Shown here one piece after another: positions 55,601 to 60,000 of a stretch of 60,000 nucleotides of DNA. Under the pieces are notes generated by a model. That model had not been told where the DNA came from and made no database searches. It saw only the letters and a list, made by a program, of their open reading frames with translations. The translations under genes and the position numbers were made by a program. This DNA is from Polytrichum commune (taxonomy: Eukaryota; Streptophyta; Polytrichopsida; Polytrichales; Polytrichaceae): contig OX485806.1 in NCBI GenBank assembly GCA_950295325.1, positions 58,339,169 to 58,399,168 on the forward strand. The letters are read 5' to 3'. Positions within the stretch are counted from its first letter, which is position 1. Every line of letters begins with the position of its first letter.

Positions 55601-57020
55601 CCCCCCATCAACAATGAAAAAAAAACAGATGAGCTTGGGTTACGGCTTAGGTGTAGTTGAACTAGAGTCCTATTGAAAAATATAGCAATAGAGAAGATGA
55701 CAACACTATAAATTTATTATTGCGTGAGATAAGAGCAGTTCCTCATCATTCGCACTGCTCTCACTCCCATTGAGCAAGATACTATAATCTGAAGTCGAAA
55801 GCTTGAGCCACTATGTTGCTATCAATCATTCCCTCGACACCTTGGATGTTAAGCCTAGGAAATGACTGTCAAAAAGAATCAAGTGTCTTGCCTTCTACTC
55901 AGTTACCAATGATTGCAGGGCCTTGACAACATAGTAAAAGAATTATCACCGGACCATGTAATCTGTGATGGTGACCTTGTAAGATTCATTCCTTCTTTGT
56001 CCACTCCTTACATATTGTCCAAAATTTGGTAAAAAAACAAAAAAAATTGAACCAACTAATTCATTTGATGGTCTTGACAGAGCTTATCGTACTAAGCACC
56101 CAAAGGATGCACTCACACAGTTTACCTAATCACCACCTTAAGTTTTCCATTCCACATCACCTCGATCCAATAAGGTTTAATTCCAAAAGAAGACATGTTT
56201 GCTCACCTTAGAGAGCATGTACCATTCGCAATGCTAACAACGACAACAATTCCCATACGTTGACTACAATAGCAAGTGGAGAAACTAGGACAAAATACAA
56301 CCAACAACACTTACATCAAATTTTTATCTATCTACTGCTAAACTTGCATAATCTATTTTCCAAGCATTTTGCTCCTACAACAACTGCCACCTCAACCCAC
56401 ACAAGCCATGCTAAACCAAATCAAATTCTCACTCCACAACTTGGCTTACTAAGGTTCCTATGGGTGAGTGCGCTTTTAGCTCAGGGAAGTGCGAACTCCC
56501 TCAATCAAGCGGTGAGCAACCGTTGTGGTTGAGGGTATTAATGTTTGTCCACCACAAAGGATGCTAGGTTGCTCCTAGATGGAAAAAATAGGCGGTTTTT
56601 ACTGAACGTTGGGTGTTGCTACCACCCTCTCGAGTTTTTCTTTGGACACCATCCACTAGTGGATATGTTCAAAATGCTTGCGATGTGGTTGCCCCGGTGC
56701 GTGCCCAAAAATGGATTCAGTCCCAACACCTCCTGCGATGACTTTCGTCAGTAACCTAGACTCCTTTGGAATAAGGCCACATTAGTCTTGGACTTTGCAA
56801 GAGTACAAAGCCAGGGCATCTAAGTATCGCTACCGTGTACCTCACATTGTTGCATTAAGATGAAGGCCACGATCTTTGCACCTAACCCTAGCCTAACACA
56901 ACTCTCGACACTCCAAAACACTACCGCACTGGAGCTTCCCGTTCTCTCCTTTTGCTCCAAAGCATTAGAAAATCCTCATTGCGGCAAATCTTCCATTTGC
57001 TTTATTTTTTTCCTATTCTC
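52641..57020. other. Unassigned region
   Basis: 52.6-54.5 kb is T/G-rich on the plus strand with no coding similarity. 54.5-57.0 kb has scattered short frames (for example 54695-55045 and 56260-56532) without motifs. I see no repeat structure, tRNA or LTR here. Confidence 0.5.
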
Positions 57021-57128
57021 ATGCCTAATGAGCCTCTCATCTCGAAACCCTTAGGCCCTTCCAACTCTCTCATTTTTTCCTGCGCTGCCCGGCACCTTTG
57101 GGGCTACCAAAAGAAAGAAAAAAACAAG
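57021..57128 (+). repeat. Dispersed repeat R, copy 2
   Basis: Similar to 26671-26782, ending in AGAAAGAAAAAAACAAGC. Directly abuts the old LTR at 57129. Confidence 0.6.
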
Positions 57129-58972
57129 CTTACCACAAGCGCTAACATGCACATCCTACACACGTGCATGGTTAGCTCCCCATACTGTGGACCTCTAAGC
57201 TCATGGCTTGGTAACCAACCATCCTACACATGCATCAGGGACTCTTCCGTTAGTAGATAGCCAATGGGTAGATGTGGATTTCCATTCATAGAAATCTAAT
57301 GTTGAGTTCATCATCTGTCGCAACCCTTGCTAAGCCCCCTAACAATCTTGCCAATTTCAATTTCTAGCAAAGGTTACAAGCGCTAACCCTTCACATTCCG
57401 CCATGCTAATGGTTAGCTCCTCCTACCCCAGACCTTATAGTTCATAGGAGGGAACCAACCCTCCTACTTTAGTTTTGGGACTTACCCCTTAATCGGTAAC
57501 CAATCCCCAAATGTGGACTTCCATCCATGGAAGTCCAATCCTATGTTGATCATCGCATTGCCGGAGCAACACTACAACAACCCGAACCATACTAGGCAAC
57601 TATGACCTCACATTGGGCCAATGCCCGTGGAGGCCGTGCCGTTCCGCCTTGGGTGGGTGAGGCCACACCACCTCATCCATATAAGCCCTTAGCATTCTAG
57701 GCGGGCCCCCTACCCAACCGTCAAGAGACCTTTTGTTTCTCGACCAAGAGTTGGGGCCAAGTAGACATTTTCCTTTAGCTGTTGGGCTTAGAAGCCCCCA
57801 GCAGCTTCAGACCATCATAACTTCCTTGTATGATGTCTAATGCTAATAACCTACCACTTCATCTTCATCTAAGCTTCACGTAGATGCCGATGGAATCCTC
57901 ACTTGCCTCATTCGGCCAAGTATTGAGGAAGTTAGGTATGTTCAAACCTTGGCAGTCCCGGGAACCACTCCCAGGCCACTGTTGTACTAGGGCGTTGTCT
58001 CGGGATTGCGCCCCCACTCAAATTGCCATAACTCCTAGCTCACACCTCCGATTGAGGTGTTTTTGAGCTTTATGAAATCACCACGCAATAAGCTACACAT
58101 AGCACATGGCCCTACCCTCGTGCCTCCTAGTCTCAGTGGGTGGGAGGCGTTTCCAACGCCCGGGGCCCTCACCCACACTAGGATCACTTGGGCCCTCTCA
58201 CCAACGGCGCCACAAGTCCCAGGTGTCACTCTGGGGTCCCCCTTGTGCCCATGGAGAGTCGGGCACTCCTCATGGAGAGGTGCGTGACATCATCACATTG
58301 CGAAAGTAACACTATAACAACCCAAAGCATAATTCCTAAGTATTTCTTAGGTGGGGTTTGTTGGCAACGCCACCTTGCCCATATAAAGCTCTAGGACTTT
58401 GGGCAAGGATCCTATCCCATCATCAAGTAACCTTTTGTCTCTTTCATAAGGATTGGGGCCAAATAGACATTTTTCATTAGCCGCTAGGTTTAGAGTCCCC
58501 CAACACCTTCAGACCTCCATAAGTTTGTTGTATGATCTATGTTTCTATCAAATAACCATTTACATAAATGTCAAAAGACTCTTCACTTGCGGCATTCAAA
58601 AAAATATTAAGGAAATTATGGTTGTCTTACCTCAATAATCCCGAACGCCACTATTAAGTCACTTGTTGTCCCAAGGCGTTGTCCCGAGGCAGCGCCCCAC
58701 TGAAATTGGCATATCTCTTAGCTTACGACTCCAATTGGGGAATTCTTGAGCATTCTAGAATTTGGACGCCATAAGCTTCTTAATGCTCATGGCCTTACCC
58801 TTGTGACTCCTAATCTCCATGGGTGGGAGACATTTCTCAACACCCGGGGCCATTAGCCATAATAGTTTTATTTTGGCCCTCTGACCTATGGCGCCACAAG
58901 TCCCCGATGTTATTTTGGGGCCCCCTTATACCTATGGTGTTGCGGGCACTCCTTATGAAAAGGTCCATGACA
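57129..58972 (-). mobile_element. Old, diverged chromovirus-family LTR, interrupted
   Basis: 57129-57315 and 58290-58972 together match the LTR consensus in minus orientation with heavy divergence (for example GTGGATTTCCATTCATAGAAAT). The right end TGACA is at 58972. The left end lacks the TGTCGC terminus. A younger solo LTR sits inside at 57316-58289. Confidence 0.85.
57316..58289 (-). mobile_element. Younger solo LTR nested in the old LTR, TSD TCATC
   Basis: 974 bases from TGTCGC to GTGACA in minus orientation, with TCATC at 57311-57315 and 58290-58294. Same family as the host LTR. No internal region, so formed by LTR-LTR recombination. Confidence 0.93.
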
Positions 58973-60000
58973 TGATATTTAGTTTCAATTTTGTCAATTG
59001 TCTTTGGGAATTTGTAATCATTGTACAATTGCTTGTGTTGAAATTCCAAAGATGTTTTATTTTACTTTTGCAACACCTTATCCAAATTCCTTGACCAATA
59101 GAAAAAACATGTGCGGCCACGACCCACCATTGGCAAATTTGGTTAACTTCCACTATACATCATTATAGCGACGTTCTAATTTGCTTGAGCATTGTCCGCA
59201 TTGACAAAATTCAAGTTTTTCCTTAAGAAAGTTTGACTTATGCCATCTTTAGATTAAATGTTACAATATGCAATGGTCAATGTTACATGTGAGTTTTTGG
59301 CAGTGGGTGTTTTAATGACCTCATTGGCAATGCATTTGTAAGTCATGTCAAGTGACTTATGACATGTAACATCTAATATAGGGTGTCCATGAACACAAAG
59401 ATGCATACAAATCCTTAATATCCCAAGGAATATGGAGTGGACATATATTATGAGATCATGGCACAATGCAATATATTTTGGCGTATAACGATATATCTTA
59501 CATTTTGATCTTGATTTTTTTGGGGCAATATCTTCCATAGAAAATGGAATAGGAGTTGTGGACGCCTCCAATGTAATACATATAATCACAATATTTTTTT
59601 ACACATTGCAAATGGCCAGCACAAAAAGATTGCTTAAAAAAACCTCCAAAATCATTTTGGATATTTGTTGTTTTTGTTGTGTACCAAAGATGTCCATTCC
59701 ACATCTTACCTATGCCATCCATGGAATGGCCATACACACTACATACACCTATAGTTATTGGGGGAAAGATAAACAAAATATCATCATCAAAAGATGGTGG
59801 CAAGTGTTTAACATCACGTACATCTATACTATCAAAATCATTTATAAGATTGGATTTAAACTTCCTCCTGGACTTTCTCAATTTTAATGCATCGACAATA
59901 TTCAAACTCAAGAATGATGAAGAGATGGACAATGAGATGCAGATCCACGGCGAGCCAATTTCATGTACACCAAATTATGATTGATTTTATCAACATCCAC
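58973..60000. other. Unassigned AT-rich right end
   Basis: Frames up to 144 codons (59932-59498 minus) overlap frames on the other strand and have no motif. Nothing recognised. Confidence 0.5.

Noticed and set aside
56461-56535. tRNA-like AGCTCAG segment
   Set aside because: No acceptor stem, anticodon stem or T-loop pairing could be drawn.
59498-59932. 144-codon minus-strand frame near the right edge
   Set aside because: Overlaps two plus-strand frames of similar length in AT-rich sequence and has no recognisable feature.

Overview
The window looks like transposon-dense nuclear DNA of a land plant. Four things point that way: primer-binding sites matching plant initiator-Met tRNA (TGGTATCAGAGC), several Ty3/gypsy lineages including a chromovirus, an L1-type LINE, and short stretches of the plant telomere motif TTTAGGG. 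No intact host gene, rRNA, tRNA, CRISPR or organelle gene was seen. I cannot name the species. A large-genome plant (seed-free vascular plant or gymnosperm) fits but is a guess.

Layout, left to right. 0.5-4.2 kb: Ty3/gypsy pol remnant A (minus). 4.2-5.3 kb: copy of a terminal module that recurs in element F. 5.36-10.14 kb: Ty3/gypsy B (plus; gag zinc knuckles, protease, RT, RNase H), flanked by inverted copies of a 148-bp tandem dimer. 10.99-12.52 kb: chromovirus fragment E (minus). 12.52-24.9 kb: Ty3/gypsy D (minus) with a PHD finger after its integrase. D is broken by a solo LTR, a hybrid LTR created by a 1,200-bp tandem duplication, and a complete but coding-defective chromovirus (copy 1, 16661-22433, TSD GATAA). 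27.1-43.9 kb: Ty3/gypsy C (minus, same lineage as A), split by element F (28158-39112, TSD TGCAT). F itself contains chromovirus copy 2 (29344-36285, TSD AAAAA). A solo LTR also lies in C (39421-40393).

45.0-48.7 kb (minus): an intron-containing, degenerate gene with at least six consistent exons and a probable seventh. It shows a ParB-like Asp-Gly-Asn-His motif and a DNA amino-methyltransferase-like region. This is the most unusual item here. 49.3-52.6 kb: decayed L1-type LINE (plus). 57.3-58.3 kb: a solo LTR nested in an older LTR of the same chromovirus family. The remaining stretches (10.1-11.0, 25.1-27.1, 43.9-45.0, 52.6-56.9, 59-60 kb) hold nothing I recognise apart from short repeats.

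Order of events: A, B, C and D are old. Chromovirus LTRs invaded them repeatedly, mostly inside pol genes. The two full-length chromovirus copies have near-identical LTRs, so they are recent. Yet both lack the RT catalytic core and share the same lesions, so they were probably mobilised in trans by an autonomous relative elsewhere.
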